A DNA stretch of 64,000 nt, from positions 1-64,000 of the forward strand of contig JABJGO010000009.1 of NCBI GenBank assembly GCA_018662225.1. Direction: 5' to 3'. A program made the position numbers and the translations under genes. Shown piece after piece: positions 44,034 to 54,100 of the stretch. This DNA comes from Rhodospirillales bacterium (GTDB taxonomy: Bacteria; Pseudomonadota; Alphaproteobacteria; Rhodospirillales; Casp-alpha2). The notes below the pieces were generated by a model. The model did not search any database. It was not told the DNA's origin and saw nothing but the letters and a program-made list of their open reading frames with translations. Position 1 is the stretch's first letter, and every line of letters starts with the position of its first letter.

Positions 44034-44960
44034 TTAACCGCCGGCGGCGGCGGCCACTTCAGCCGCGAAATCCGATTCGTCCTTCTCAATCCCCTCGCCC
44101 AGTTTGTAGGCAACAAAGCGATCAACAACAACCGGAGCGCCAGCGTCTTTGGCGGCACCTTCAAGAACCTTCTCGACCCGAGTTTCACCGTCAATGGCGA
44201 ATACCTGATCCAGTAGACAGATTTCTTCGTAGTATTTGCGAATACGGCCTTCGACCATTTTCTCAATAATTTCTTCGGGCTTTCCGCTTTCGCGGGCCTG
44301 ATCAGAAAGCACGGTGCGTTCGCGTTCAACCAGTGCCGGATCAAGATCATCACGAGAGATCGATGCCGGGTTGGATGCCGCAATATGCATGGCGATCTGT
44401 TTGCCAAGGCCACTCAGCACATCTGCGTCGCCTGAAGATTTCAAGGCTACCAGAACGCCAATTTTTCCAATGCCCGGTACCAGCTGGTTGTGCAGGTAAG
44501 CAGACATTGTGCCTTCGTCCACGGAAACAACTTCTGCACGTCGCAGAGACATGTTCTCGCCAATCGTGGCGATCAGGTGTGTCAGCTGTTCTTCAACGTT
44601 GCGTTCTTCACCGGGGTAGCTTGCGGCTTTGATTTTATCCATGTCGCCACCCTGTTCCAGAGCAACCTTGGCGACGGTCAGCACAAACTGCTGAAAGGTT
44701 TCGTTACGACCAACGAAATCCGTTTCAGCGTTGATTTCAACCATGGCTCCAGCATTACCATCCACATGAACGCCGATCAGGCCTTCGGACGCTGTACGAC
44801 CAGCTTTCTTGGCCGCAGCGCCAAGGCCCTTTGTACGGAGCCAGTCTACAGCCTGTTCCAGGTCACCATCTGTTTCGGATAGTGCTTTTTTACAATCCAT
44901 CATGCCTGCGCCAGATGTCTCGCGCAGTTCTTTCACTAAAGCAGCCGTTATTGCAGCCAT
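44034..44960 (-). CDS. tsf: Elongation factor Ts
   Basis: EF-Ts recycles EF-Tu by exchanging GDP. The 308-residue protein has the N-terminal UBA-like domain ([21 protein letters not shown]), the Tu-contact motif [10 protein letters not shown], and the C-terminal coiled-coil and core domains ending in an alanine-rich tail. A GAGG site precedes the ATG. It follows rpsB by 76 nt, as in most bacteria, and is closed by the terminator at 43998-44025. Confidence 0.97.
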   Translation of the reverse strand: MAAITAALVKELRETSGAGMMDCKKALSETDGDLEQAVDWLRTKGLGAAAKKAGRTASEGLIGVHVDGNAGAMVEINAETDFVGRNETFQQFVLTVAKVALEQGGDMDKIKAASYPGEERNVEEQLTHLIATIGENMSLRRAEVVSVDEGTMSAYLHNQLVPGIGKIGVLVALKSSGDADVLSGLGKQIAMHIAASNPASISRDDLDPALVERERTVLSDQARESGKPEEIIEKMVEGRIRKYYEEICLLDQVFAIDGETRVEKVLEGAAKDAGAPVVVDRFVAYKLGEGIEKDESDFAAEVAAAAGG

Positions 44961-45036
44961 TTCAAGACCTCATATCATTCATAAGTTCAGATGCCGCTCT
45001 CATGAGCGACACAGTACAATTGGTTACCCGGTAAAC

Positions 45037-45882
45037 TTAGGCTTCCTTGGGGGCTTCAGCAGGTGTTTCTTCTGCAACAGCAGCTTCCGCTACAACCGCT
45101 TCAGGAGCAGCTTCTTCTACAACAACCTCTTCCACAGCAGCCTCAACCGGTACTTCTTCGGCTTCGCCCAGATCGACACCACGATCCGTCATGGATTCCT
45201 GAATACCGTCCAGCACAGCGCCGGAAAGCAATTCACAATACGTGTCGATTGCGCGGATGGCGTCATCGTTGCCCGGTACGGGGTACGCGATGCCTTTTGG
45301 ATCGCTGTTTGAATCGATCACACCGACCACAGGGATGTTCAGACAACCAGCTTCGTTAACCGCAATGGCTTCCTTATTGGTGTCGATAACGACCAGAATA
45401 TCCGGTAGACCGCCCATATCCTTGATACCGCCAAGGGCACGTTCCAGCTTGTCACGCTCGCGGGTCATGTTCAAAAGTTCTTTTTTGGTCATACCGGCCA
45501 GTTCGTCACCAGCCAGCAGCTTTTCCAGTTCGTGCAAACGACGGATAGAATTGGAAATTGTCTGCCAGTTCGTCATCATACCACCCAACCAGCGATGGTT
45601 GACGTAGTACTGACCACAGCGCTGTGCGGCTTCGGCGACGCGGTCAGCGGCCTGGCGCTTGGTGCCAACAAACAGAACGCGACCACCACCGGCCACAACA
45701 TCACGAACGGCTTTCATCGCCGCGTGAAGCATGGGGACAGTCTGCTGTAGATCGATAATGTGAACTTTGTTGCGATCGCCGAAGAGGTACGGAGCCATCT
45801 TCGGGTTCCAACGACGGGTGCTATGACCAAAGTGTACGCCAGCTTCAAGCAATTGGCGCATAGTAAATGTTGGCAGTGCCAT
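45037..45882 (-). CDS. rpsB: 30S ribosomal protein S2
   Basis: S2 is a small-subunit protein. The 281-residue product has the N-terminal signature [19 protein letters not shown], the core [14 protein letters not shown], and [16 protein letters not shown]. It carries a C-terminal extension of about 40 residues rich in Glu/Ala/Val, longer than in E. coli, which is usual in alphaproteobacteria. A GGAA site precedes the ATG. It is first in the rpsB-tsf unit, behind a structured leader. Confidence 0.98.
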   Translation of the reverse strand: MALPTFTMRQLLEAGVHFGHSTRRWNPKMAPYLFGDRNKVHIIDLQQTVPMLHAAMKAVRDVVAGGGRVLFVGTKRQAADRVAEAAQRCGQYYVNHRWLGGMMTNWQTISNSIRRLHELEKLLAGDELAGMTKKELLNMTRERDKLERALGGIKDMGGLPDILVVIDTNKEAIAVNEAGCLNIPVVGVIDSNSDPKGIAYPVPGNDDAIRAIDTYCELLSGAVLDGIQESMTDRGVDLGEAEEVPVEAAVEEVVVEEAAPEAVVAEAAVAEETPAEAPKEA

Positions 45883-45907
45883 GTTTTAGTTCCTATTCCG
45901 GTTATGC

Positions 45908-45972
45908 CTCCGCAGACGAAGAGTTCATCACATGATGAACACCGGAGCGACGGTCCGACGAATTTGCGTCGG
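45908..45972 (-). promoter_or_regulatory. Structured 5' leader of rpsB (two hairpins)
   Basis: Within 90 nt upstream of rpsB, two inverted repeats are visible. GTTCATCA (45923-45930) and TGATGAAC (45933-45940) lie inside a longer stem that adds CTCCG (45908-45912) and CGGAG (45943-45947). CCGACG (45955-45960) pairs with CGTCGG (45967-45972). As RNA these form two successive hairpins close to the ribosome site, as expected for a ribosomal-protein autoregulatory leader. I cannot match it to a named family. Confidence 0.55.
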
Positions 45973-46073
45973 CGCCGCATGTCTGCGTGCGAATTAGGGC
46001 GATGTTTACTGCTCTCTCTCCCATATTGCAAGGAGATATTGAGGGTTTTCTTTACGGTTCCATTACCGGGCTA

Positions 46074-47459
46074 TTACCGGGCCAGGCGAACAAATCTGAA
46101 CGCCAGCAACGTACCGGTAACGACCAGTCCGCCAGCCAGTCCAGTAAATATACCGGTAAAGCCGTACCCCATCGGAAACGTGAATATGTAGCCGCCACCA
46201 ATGCCCAGCACCCAGTATCCAAACGCAGCCAGCCACAACGGCACAATGGTGTCCCGAATACCGCGTAACGCGCGTGATGCAATAGCCTGAAGGCCATCAA
46301 AGACCTGAAAAATACTGACCACATAGATCATGCTGCGGAAAGTATCTGAAATGAACTCAAAACCGGGGTCGTCTGTTTCCAGAAAAATCTCTACAATTTG
46401 CCGGCTGAAATTCAGGGGTATGAACATCAATAAGATGAGAAAACCGACACCAATGACCATGCTGACAACGCCTGACTGGCGCGCTGATTCCATACTACCG
46501 CGCCCAATGCCAAAGGCCACACGGACCATGGCGGCCTCTGCCAATCCCAACGCGGCCATAAATGGCACACCAAACCAGCTCTTCATAATTTCATAGCTAG
46601 CCAGAATATCTGCACCCAGCGTGCCGCAAATGACTGAGACGGTGAAAAACAAACTCGCTTCCAAAGCAACAATGCCAGCGACCGGAATGCCAAGCTTGAT
46701 GATGTCACGGCACACAGCGCCATCGAACCGTATGCGCCCCCGAAACAGACCATACCCACGAAGCGCCGGGGTCAGATAAACATACCCCACCAATGAAATG
46801 AACATGGCCCATGCAACCAGGGATGTGGCCCAACCGGCCCCCGCGACCCCAAGCTCAGGAAAACCAAATCGGCCATGGACCAACGCGACCGTGAGCACAT
46901 AGTTCAGCCAAACGGCGGAAACCGTAATCACCATAATCACACCTGTCTTGGCGATGGCCGTGGTGAAGTTGCGGAAACTGGTGAACCACAGGGTTGGCAA
47001 AATCATCAAGCTGATGGGAGGCAGGTATTGTTCTGCCAACGCGACAACTTCGGGGGCCTGTCCCAGTATCGTCAGAACAGGTCCGAAATTCCACACCAGT
47101 ATGGTGGCCGGAATACCGATGGCGGTTGCGATCAACAAGCCTTGCCGTGTGGCATGGCCGCCGGCGGGCTTATCCCTCGCCCCTTCTGCATTCGCCACAA
47201 GTACACCAACCACGGACAGCAAGCCCATGATGACAACAACCAGTTCCATGGTGAAATCACCAGCGATACCGACCGCGGCCAGTTCCTGATACCCCAACCG
47301 GCCCACCACGATTTTTGTGGTGATGAACATGGCCATTTCGGCCAAGTAAGCGGCCACCAACGGCATGGCAATCTTCAGCAATATGGAAGTTTCTTCCTTT
47401 TTGCTGGGAACCGAAGGCGCTGTGGTATGGCCTAATTCATCCGGTGTGGGCGTGGTCAT
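46074..47459 (-). CDS. MATE-family efflux transporter (NorM type)
   Basis: The 461-residue protein has twelve hydrophobic segments in two similar halves, the MATE layout of cation-coupled multidrug exporters. Conserved spots include AYLAEMAMFITTKIVVGRLG at the start, the VANAEGARD loop, and GLAEAAMVRVAFGIGRG in the second half. The substrate is unknown. The ATG at 47459 is chosen; a TTG five codons upstream is possible. It lies downstream of the SDR gene with an 82-nt gap and upstream of the rpsB leader. Confidence 0.9.
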   Translation of the reverse strand: MTTPTPDELGHTTAPSVPSKKEETSILLKIAMPLVAAYLAEMAMFITTKIVVGRLGYQELAAVGIAGDFTMELVVVIMGLLSVVGVLVANAEGARDKPAGGHATRQGLLIATAIGIPATILVWNFGPVLTILGQAPEVVALAEQYLPPISLMILPTLWFTSFRNFTTAIAKTGVIMVITVSAVWLNYVLTVALVHGRFGFPELGVAGAGWATSLVAWAMFISLVGYVYLTPALRGYGLFRGRIRFDGAVCRDIIKLGIPVAGIVALEASLFFTVSVICGTLGADILASYEIMKSWFGVPFMAALGLAEAAMVRVAFGIGRGSMESARQSGVVSMVIGVGFLILLMFIPLNFSRQIVEIFLETDDPGFEFISDTFRSMIYVVSIFQVFDGLQAIASRALRGIRDTIVPLWLAAFGYWVLGIGGGYIFTFPMGYGFTGIFTGLAGGLVVTGTLLAFRFVRLAR

Positions 47460-47541
47460 TGGACACTTGCTCAAGATTGGGGTCGATCAGAACTGCACCG
47501 TTTTCATGGATTGGTGTGAGAAGCAAGCAGTGCATGAGGGA

Positions 47542-48300
47542 TTAGGGGCTGACCCAACCGCCACTGGCATCCAAAATAGCGCCGGTAACATAGGATGATT
47601 CATCCGAAATCAGCCACATGGCTACATCTGCTATTTCACGAACTTCACCCGGGCGTTTCAAGGGCACTTGCGCCATGACCCAGTCTAGCCATTCAGGATG
47701 TTCAACCATCCATTTCTTATTCATCTCGGTCATGGTTGCTCCGGGGCGCAGGCAGTTGACCCGAATGCCTTCGGCCGCCTGCTCGCGCGCGAGACCGACG
47801 GTAAACACATCCACCGCTCCTTTTGAAGCCGCATAGTCCACGTAGGACCCCGCCCCGCCATGCTTGGCCGCCGCCGATGAGACGTTGACGATTACACCAC
47901 CACCTCCGCCATGTCGTTTTGCCATGCGTCGAATAGCCGCACCGGCACATATGAATGGCCCCAGCACGTTGACTTCCATCAGTCGCTTCGTTTTAGCCAC
48001 GTCCAGTTCATCAACGGGACCGGTGCTGCCCGATGTTCCCGCATTGTTGATAAGGGCTGTTACCGGACCGAGTTGTTCATCAACACTGGCAAACATGGCC
48101 TCGACTTCATCAGAAGAAGACACGTCGGCCTGTACAGCGATCGCTTTTCCGCCCGCATTCATGATGTCATCAACCACGACCTGCGCTTGGTCTGCGCCAC
48201 TGGCATAATTCACAGCAACGTCCCACCCCTTGGTTGCAGCCACTCGGCAAATCTCCGCCCCGATCCCCCGACTGCCGCCGGTTACAAGCAAAACAGACAT
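47542..48300 (-). CDS. Short-chain dehydrogenase/reductase (FabG-like SDR)
   Basis: This NAD(P)-dependent classical SDR has 252 residues. It contains the Rossmann glycine motif TGGSRGIG (7-14), NNAG (85-88), catalytic Ser141/142, Tyr156 and Lys160 (YAASK), and PGATMTEM. Substrate is not readable from sequence; 3-hydroxyacyl or sugar alcohols are possible. It is third in an apparent minus-strand group with the hydroxyacid oxidase (21-nt gap) and the dioxygenase, so it may act on a related hydroxy or keto compound. Confidence 0.9.
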   Translation of the reverse strand: MSVLLVTGGSRGIGAEICRVAATKGWDVAVNYASGADQAQVVVDDIMNAGGKAIAVQADVSSSDEVEAMFASVDEQLGPVTALINNAGTSGSTGPVDELDVAKTKRLMEVNVLGPFICAGAAIRRMAKRHGGGGGVIVNVSSAAAKHGGAGSYVDYAASKGAVDVFTVGLAREQAAEGIRVNCLRPGATMTEMNKKWMVEHPEWLDWVMAQVPLKRPGEVREIADVAMWLISDESSYVTGAILDASGGWVSP

Positions 48301-48321
48301 ATAAACTCCCTTAACTGAAAA

Positions 48322-49473
48322 TCAGATCAAAAATTTGGGCAAATCGGACACACGCATGCATCCAATCTGGGCCAAGGTTATCTCAAACTCGGCCTTCAAC
48401 ACGTTCATCACATGATCCGCCCCTTTTGGCCCCATGGCAGCCATAGCAAACATAAAGGCCCGGCCCAGTAAGACGAAGTCTGCCCCACTGGCCATCATAC
48501 GGGCTACATCAAGGCCTGATCGAATACCACCATCAGCCAACAGCGCTATTTCAGGGCCAACCGCTTCACGCATTTGCGAGATCAGTTGTGGTGCCGTCAA
48601 TGCAGCATCCAGTTGCCGCCCGCCATGATTGGAAATGATAATGGCATCGGCACCAATGCTTTTTGCCAACTGGGCGTCAGACGGATCCAGCAAACCTTTG
48701 ACCACCAGCTTGCCTGGCCACAAATCACGAAACCGTTTCAGGCGATCTTGTGTCACCGGCACATTCACCAGATCGGCCAAATATTCCGCTGTTGAATCGA
48801 GGCTGGCATTCACGGGCATATAAGGTGTGAATGTGCGGAACTGAGGCACGCCTGCGGCCGCACTCGCCAAGGCCCAGGCAGGACGCTGAACGATTTGGCA
48901 AATTGTCTGCCAATCGAAATGTGGCGGCACCGATAAACCATTCTTCATGTCGCGACCGCGCCTTGTGGTGGTCGGAATATCCACCGTCACTACCAGGACC
49001 TCAGCCCCGGCAACGCCCGCGCGCTCAATAATCGACTGATTAACATCATCGTCCTTGGTGATATAGATCTGAAACCAGTGGCAGGTTCCCGCCGCCGCAG
49101 CGATGTCTTCCACACTGGACGTGGCAAAACCGCTTAACGTAAAGGGCAGATTATGGTTCTTGGCGGCAACGGCCAGGTGCTCAGGCGATTTAGGCCAGAT
49201 CAGCCCACTAAACCCAATGGGCGCTACCCCGAAAGGTGCGTCGTAAACATGCCCGAACAAGGCATGACTACAATCCGGGTTATCTGTGCTTTCCCGCAAA
49301 TAGTGCGGGCTAAATTTGATATCGGCCATGGAAGACCGGTTTGATTGCAAGCACGCCTCGTCACCAATTCCACCCACCAGATAATCATAGGCGAACTTCG
49401 GAATGCGTTTTTTCGCGATTCGCTCCATATCTGAGACGCACGGGAATTTCTGATCAAGAGTCACGACTTGCAA
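48322..49473 (-). CDS. FMN-dependent alpha-hydroxy acid oxidase/dehydrogenase (LldD-like)
   Basis: The 383-residue TIM-barrel flavoprotein matches the lactate dehydrogenase/glycolate oxidase family. It has FAYDYLVGGIGDEACL at the start, VAPIGFSGLIWPKSPEHLA, WFQIYI, and the active-site ISNHGGRQLD with catalytic His283 and Arg286, then LLADGGIRSGLDV. It oxidises a 2-hydroxyacid to the 2-keto acid. Lactate, glycolate and mandelate are all possible. It lies between the SDR and the dioxygenase genes. Confidence 0.92.
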   Translation of the reverse strand: MQVVTLDQKFPCVSDMERIAKKRIPKFAYDYLVGGIGDEACLQSNRSSMADIKFSPHYLRESTDNPDCSHALFGHVYDAPFGVAPIGFSGLIWPKSPEHLAVAAKNHNLPFTLSGFATSSVEDIAAAAGTCHWFQIYITKDDDVNQSIIERAGVAGAEVLVVTVDIPTTTRRGRDMKNGLSVPPHFDWQTICQIVQRPAWALASAAAGVPQFRTFTPYMPVNASLDSTAEYLADLVNVPVTQDRLKRFRDLWPGKLVVKGLLDPSDAQLAKSIGADAIIISNHGGRQLDAALTAPQLISQMREAVGPEIALLADGGIRSGLDVARMMASGADFVLLGRAFMFAMAAMGPKGADHVMNVLKAEFEITLAQIGCMRVSDLPKFLI

Positions 49474-49519
49474 AACATCCGGTTGGTTTCCAGGGAAGCT
49501 CTTTTACTCAACGGTGGCG

Positions 49520-50686
49520 TCAACTGTACGCGCCGCGCAGTAGCGGATCAATGGACCGATCCTGTTGCAGTCGATCTGCGGTGATCCGAAGGGTGCTGTG
49601 GAAATCACCGCGCTCTACCTGTATCCACTGTAACCAACGGCGGCCATTGACGGTCAAGTCCGTGCGGCCGTGCAAAATACGGTGGTTATCAAACACCGCG
49701 ATATCGCCGGGCTGCAGCGTTAAGTGGATCATGCGGTCCGGGTCTTCGGCCAACTGCAACAATCGTTTCATGCCGCGGTAATAGGCCGGTATCTGATCCG
49801 GTGATATAGACGCCGGTGCGGCAACCCGATCATTGATACGAATGCCGGTGACGTTGTGGAACTCATCCACCGATATGACCGGGAATTCCGCAATCAGGTC
49901 GACATCATCGGCAAAATGTCGTCTGAACATCTGTCGATTTTGGGCCAACGCCGCAAAACCCTCGGGGTCTTCGGTCCGTAAAACATCGGCAATTTCAAAG
50001 CCGTCCATAAAGATGGACGAGCCGGCCCCGGTGACGTCGGTCTCAACACAATGGAAAAGCAGGATGCCGGATGGAGAGGCCCGATAGGGTTCATCCGTGT
50101 GAGCTTTCAGGGCAACTGTTCTGTTGCCAACGCTTTGTTTGCTGTGATCCACGACCAGATCCTGCACCCGGCCAAAATTGCTTTCCTGGATATAACCGAC
50201 CTTGCCAGCGAATGCCTCCAGCGTCCCCGCCTCAGCGGAAGCCCCTTTCAGGAAGCAAAGTCCGCAATCTCGCACATGGTGCAGCATTTCAAGAAACGAG
50301 CTGTCGCCTGAATTGACGGCATCAAATGACATGCTGGCGGGGGTTGCCCGAAAATCATCATCCCATAATGTGGGCACAAAGGCCCGAGCACGACGTGCAT
50401 CGTCATCATAGGCATGCCGTGACAACCAAAGAGCCGTGAACTGGCTTTCGTGACCATCGGTCCAGGTAATCTGTAAATCGCCGCTACCTATATCGACAAC
50501 TTCGGGCGCAACATTCAAATCGAGTTCGGAAAGGCGCAACGAACGACGCCCCGTTGATGGTTCACCACAATCGGTACAGCGACAGTTGTCGCGTAACCAA
50601 ATATGATGAAATTGCGATGACCGACCATCTGACCATGTGAGTATGGTCGAGGCCGTATCCATATCTGCGCGGGTGAGTGTCTTCAT
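49520..50686 (-). CDS. Gamma-butyrobetaine dioxygenase-like Fe(II)/2-oxoglutarate oxygenase
   Basis: The 388-residue protein has two domains. The N-terminal zinc-binding (DUF971-like) domain keeps Cys35, Cys37, Cys40 and His79, the same spacing pattern as in the human butyrobetaine hydroxylase. The TauD-like catalytic domain carries the iron facial triad His196-x-Asp198 (AHTDEPY) and His339 (ILHGR), with Arg350 for 2-oxoglutarate. Carnitine synthesis or degradation of a trimethylammonium or similar betaine is possible. The true substrate is unknown. It is the first gene of the SDR/oxidase group. Confidence 0.9.
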   Translation of the reverse strand: MKTLTRADMDTASTILTWSDGRSSQFHHIWLRDNCRCTDCGEPSTGRRSLRLSELDLNVAPEVVDIGSGDLQITWTDGHESQFTALWLSRHAYDDDARRARAFVPTLWDDDFRATPASMSFDAVNSGDSSFLEMLHHVRDCGLCFLKGASAEAGTLEAFAGKVGYIQESNFGRVQDLVVDHSKQSVGNRTVALKAHTDEPYRASPSGILLFHCVETDVTGAGSSIFMDGFEIADVLRTEDPEGFAALAQNRQMFRRHFADDVDLIAEFPVISVDEFHNVTGIRINDRVAAPASISPDQIPAYYRGMKRLLQLAEDPDRMIHLTLQPGDIAVFDNHRILHGRTDLTVNGRRWLQWIQVERGDFHSTLRITADRLQQDRSIDPLLRGAYS

Positions 50687-50747
50687 GGGAAGTCAATGTA
50701 TCGGAAGCGCGACGTTTGGCGAGTGAAAACGTTTTGTCCCAACGTGT

Positions 50748-50777
50748 TCACATATTCACGCGTCACATATTTACGTG
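50748..50777. repeat. Short imperfect 15-bp direct repeat
   Basis: TCACATATTCACGCG (50748-50762) is followed by TCACATATTTACGTG (50763-50777) with two mismatches and another TCAC after it. It overlaps the last codons and stop of the GFA gene. It may be a decayed tandem duplication. Confidence 0.6.
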
Positions 50778-51184
50778 TCACTGGTACCCTTACGACGCAG
50801 ATCATCAGCCAGTTCTACCCAATCCACATGTTCATCCCAGTGCACGTGTCCTTGCGGTTTGATATCGGCATGCTGCTCATCCAGCGTGGCCAGATAGAAA
50901 TGGATTTCATCTGGGTAGCGTGTGGCGGTAAAAGCCATGGGCGTGCCACAGGTAGAACAGAATAAACGGCGCACGCCTTCTGATGACGCATAGGCTGCCG
51001 GTTGTTCGCTGGTAAAGCTGTAGGCCTCGTTTGGTACGCCAATAAACGTGGTGAAGGCCGACGCTGTATTTCGCCGACAGCTTTCACAATGGCAATGAGC
51101 GCACCAGTTTACCGGGCCGCTGAACGCGTATGTTATAGCGCCACACAAGCAACGCCCTGTCTTGGCTGCATCGTCTCCTGCCAT
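50771..51184 (-). CDS. GFA-family protein (glutathione-dependent formaldehyde-activating-like)
   Basis: The 137-residue protein has the GFA zinc-binding fold: CLCG (Cys12, Cys14), CAHCHCESC (Cys28, Cys31, Cys33, Cys36) and CSTCGTP (Cys76, Cys79). Only some family members act on S-hydroxymethylglutathione, and small GFA proteins mostly have unknown substrates. It sits between dnaE (3-nt gap, same strand) and the dioxygenase gene, so it is likely transcribed behind dnaE. Confidence 0.88.
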   Translation of the reverse strand: MAGDDAAKTGRCLCGAITYAFSGPVNWCAHCHCESCRRNTASAFTTFIGVPNEAYSFTSEQPAAYASSEGVRRLFCSTCGTPMAFTATRYPDEIHFYLATLDEQHADIKPQGHVHWDEHVDWVELADDLRRKGTSDT

Positions 51185-51187
51185 GCT

Positions 51188-54100
51188 CTATCGCTCCACT
51201 TCCTGCACATCCAGAACCCCTTGCAGGGACCGCACCGCCATCAAGACCTGCGGCGATACCATATAACGATCCTTCAAGGGGATAATGACGTCTTCCTCAT
51301 TCCAGGCGCCTTCCTTGTCGCGAATTCTAGCCACGATCTCCACTTTGCCTTTCCCCTTTCCCCCGTAGGACAAAACTTCTTTCAAGGGTGACAAGGGGTG
51401 TTCGGAATCCACAATCACACGCATGGTCGCCGTGGTGTTCTTCGCCCGTTCGTCCAGCGGTTCCATAAGCTGAACCGTAAAACGCGGCATTTCGCCTTCG
51501 AACTGTACCGTCGCCTTCACGAACAACGATTGCCCGATCTCAAGAATGTCACGGGCCTGATTAAGCGTTTCAGAGAACACCGTGATTTCAAATACCCCGG
51601 TGGGGTCCGACATTTGCACGAACGCATACCGGTTGCCCTTAGCCGACACGCGTTCTTTTTTTCCGATGACTGTACCCGCAATAGTGACAGCACCATCTTC
51701 GCCAGCCGCCAGGATATCAGCCACCGGACGAACACGAAGGCGTTTCAGAACACTGTCATAAGCATCCAGCGGGTGGGCCGACAAATAAAACCCGATGGCA
51801 TCAAACTCTTCACGCAACTTATCCATGGGCGACCAGTCAGCGATATTGGGTAACTCAATCGCAGGAACCTCGGCCCCTTCACCACCAAACAATCCCATCT
51901 GGTCATCGGTACGTTCGCTCATGGCCAAACTGGCATGACGCATGATCAGTTCAACATTGGTATTCAACTGGCGTCGGTTATAGCCAAAGCAATCGAGCCC
52001 CCCTGCCCTGATCAGGTTTTCGATTTGCCGTTTGTTGGTGTGACTGGTATTTAGTCGATTGATGAAATCGCTCAGGTCTTCGAATGGGCCATTTTCGTCA
52101 CGTTCTGCCACCATTGACGACATCGCGGCTTCGCTCACATTTTTAACCGCCCCAAGGGCGTATCGGATCGCACTGGTTCCATCGCTGTTTTTTTCAACGG
52201 CAAACATGGGCTTGGATTTGTTTACATCTGGCTGAAGCAACTTGATCCCTAGGCGGTCCAGTTCCTGGCGAAAGATATTCAGTTTATCCGTGTTGCCCAA
52301 ATCGAGGGTCATGGATGCGGCCATAAATTCAACCGGATACTGGGCTTTCATATAAGCGGTTTGGTAGGCAACCAAAGCGTAAGCCGCCGCATGTGATTTG
52401 TTGAAACCATAGCCGGCGAACTTATCCACCAGATCAAAAATTTCATCAGCCCGCTTTTCAGGCACACCCTTTTCACAAGCACCTTTCACAAAAATGGCCC
52501 GTTGTTGATCCATTTCCGCCTTGTCTTTTTTGCCCATGGCCCGACGTAGTATATCGGCACCGCCCAGAGTATAGCCCGCCAGCACCTGGGCGATCTGCAT
52601 GACCTGTTCCTGGTAAATGATGATACCGCCGGTTTCAGTCAGGATGCCTTCCAGACTGGGGTAGAGATAATCGGGCTCCTCAACACCGTGTTTCCGGTTG
52701 ATAAAGCTGGGGATGTTGTCCATGGGCCCCGGTCGGTACAGGGCCACCACAGCAATAATATCTTCAAACGTATCGGGCTTCAGGTTCCGCAACACATCGC
52801 GCATGCCCGCACTTTCCAACTGGAATACACCAGTGGTTTCCCCGCGCCCCATCATGGTAAAGCTATCTTCATCATCGAGTGGGATTTTGGATACATCTAC
52901 GTCTGAGCCGTCGCCCCGTTCACGCACCAGCTTTTCCGCCGTGGAAAGTACGGTCAGGGTCTTGAGACCCAGAAAATCAAACTTCACCAAGCCCGCCGAT
53001 TCGACGTACTTCATGTTATAGCCGGTTACCGGCATGTCGGAACGCGGGTCCCGGTAAAGCGGAATCAAGTTGTCCAACGGCCTGTCGCCAATCACCACGC
53101 CAGCCGCATGGGTCGACGCATGCCGGTTCAGGCCTTCCAGTTGCAGCGCAATTTTGATCAACCTGTCCACATCCGCATCTTCACGGATCAGACGGCGAAG
53201 CTCCTGCTCACTGGTTATGGCTTCGCTCAGCGTGACGGGGTTTGCCGGGTTATTGGGGACCATCTTACAGATACGGTCAACGTACCCATAAGGCATCTCC
53301 AGAACCCGCCCCACATCGCGAAGTACGGCGCGGGCCTGTAATTTACCAAAGGTGATGATCTGGGCCACGTGGTCGCGACCATATTTTTCCTGCACGTAAC
53401 GAATGACCTCGTCACGGCGGTCCTGACAGAAATCTATATCGAAATCCGGCATGGACACACGTTCAGGGTTTAGGAACCGCTCGAACAGCAATCCCCAACG
53501 CAATGGATCCAGATCCGTAATCGTGAGCGACCAGGCCACCACTGATCCGGCGCCGGAACCACGCCCCGGCCCAACCGGAATGCCCTGTTCCTTGGACCAG
53601 TGGATGAAGTCCCAAACGATCAGGAAGTATCCGGGGAATCCCATATCCGAGATCACCTTAAGCTCAAAATCCAGGCGTTCTCTGTACGGCTTTGCGGTTT
53701 CTTCTTTTTCCGCCTCGCTCATGCCTTCTGTATACACATGGTCAGTAAGGCGCTGGTCCAGACCAGCAATAGAGTGAGCACGCAACTCATCCACTTCATT
53801 GCGGCCTTCACCACAATCAAAAGGCGGTAGCAGCGGATCAATCTTGTTCACCTTGAAGGCGCAACGCTGGGCAATGACCAACGTGTTATCGATCGCTTCG
53901 GGCAGGTCATCAAACAGTCGACGCATTTCGCGAGCGGATTTGAAGTAATGTTCAGGAGTCAGTCGGCGACGGTCTGCTTCTGCCACGTGCCGCCCTTCGG
54001 CAATGCAAACCAGCGCATCATGCGCCTCATACATATCACGGTTGGGGAAAAAGACCTCGTTGGTTGCCACGAGTGGTAAATCCATGTCGTAGGCAAATGC

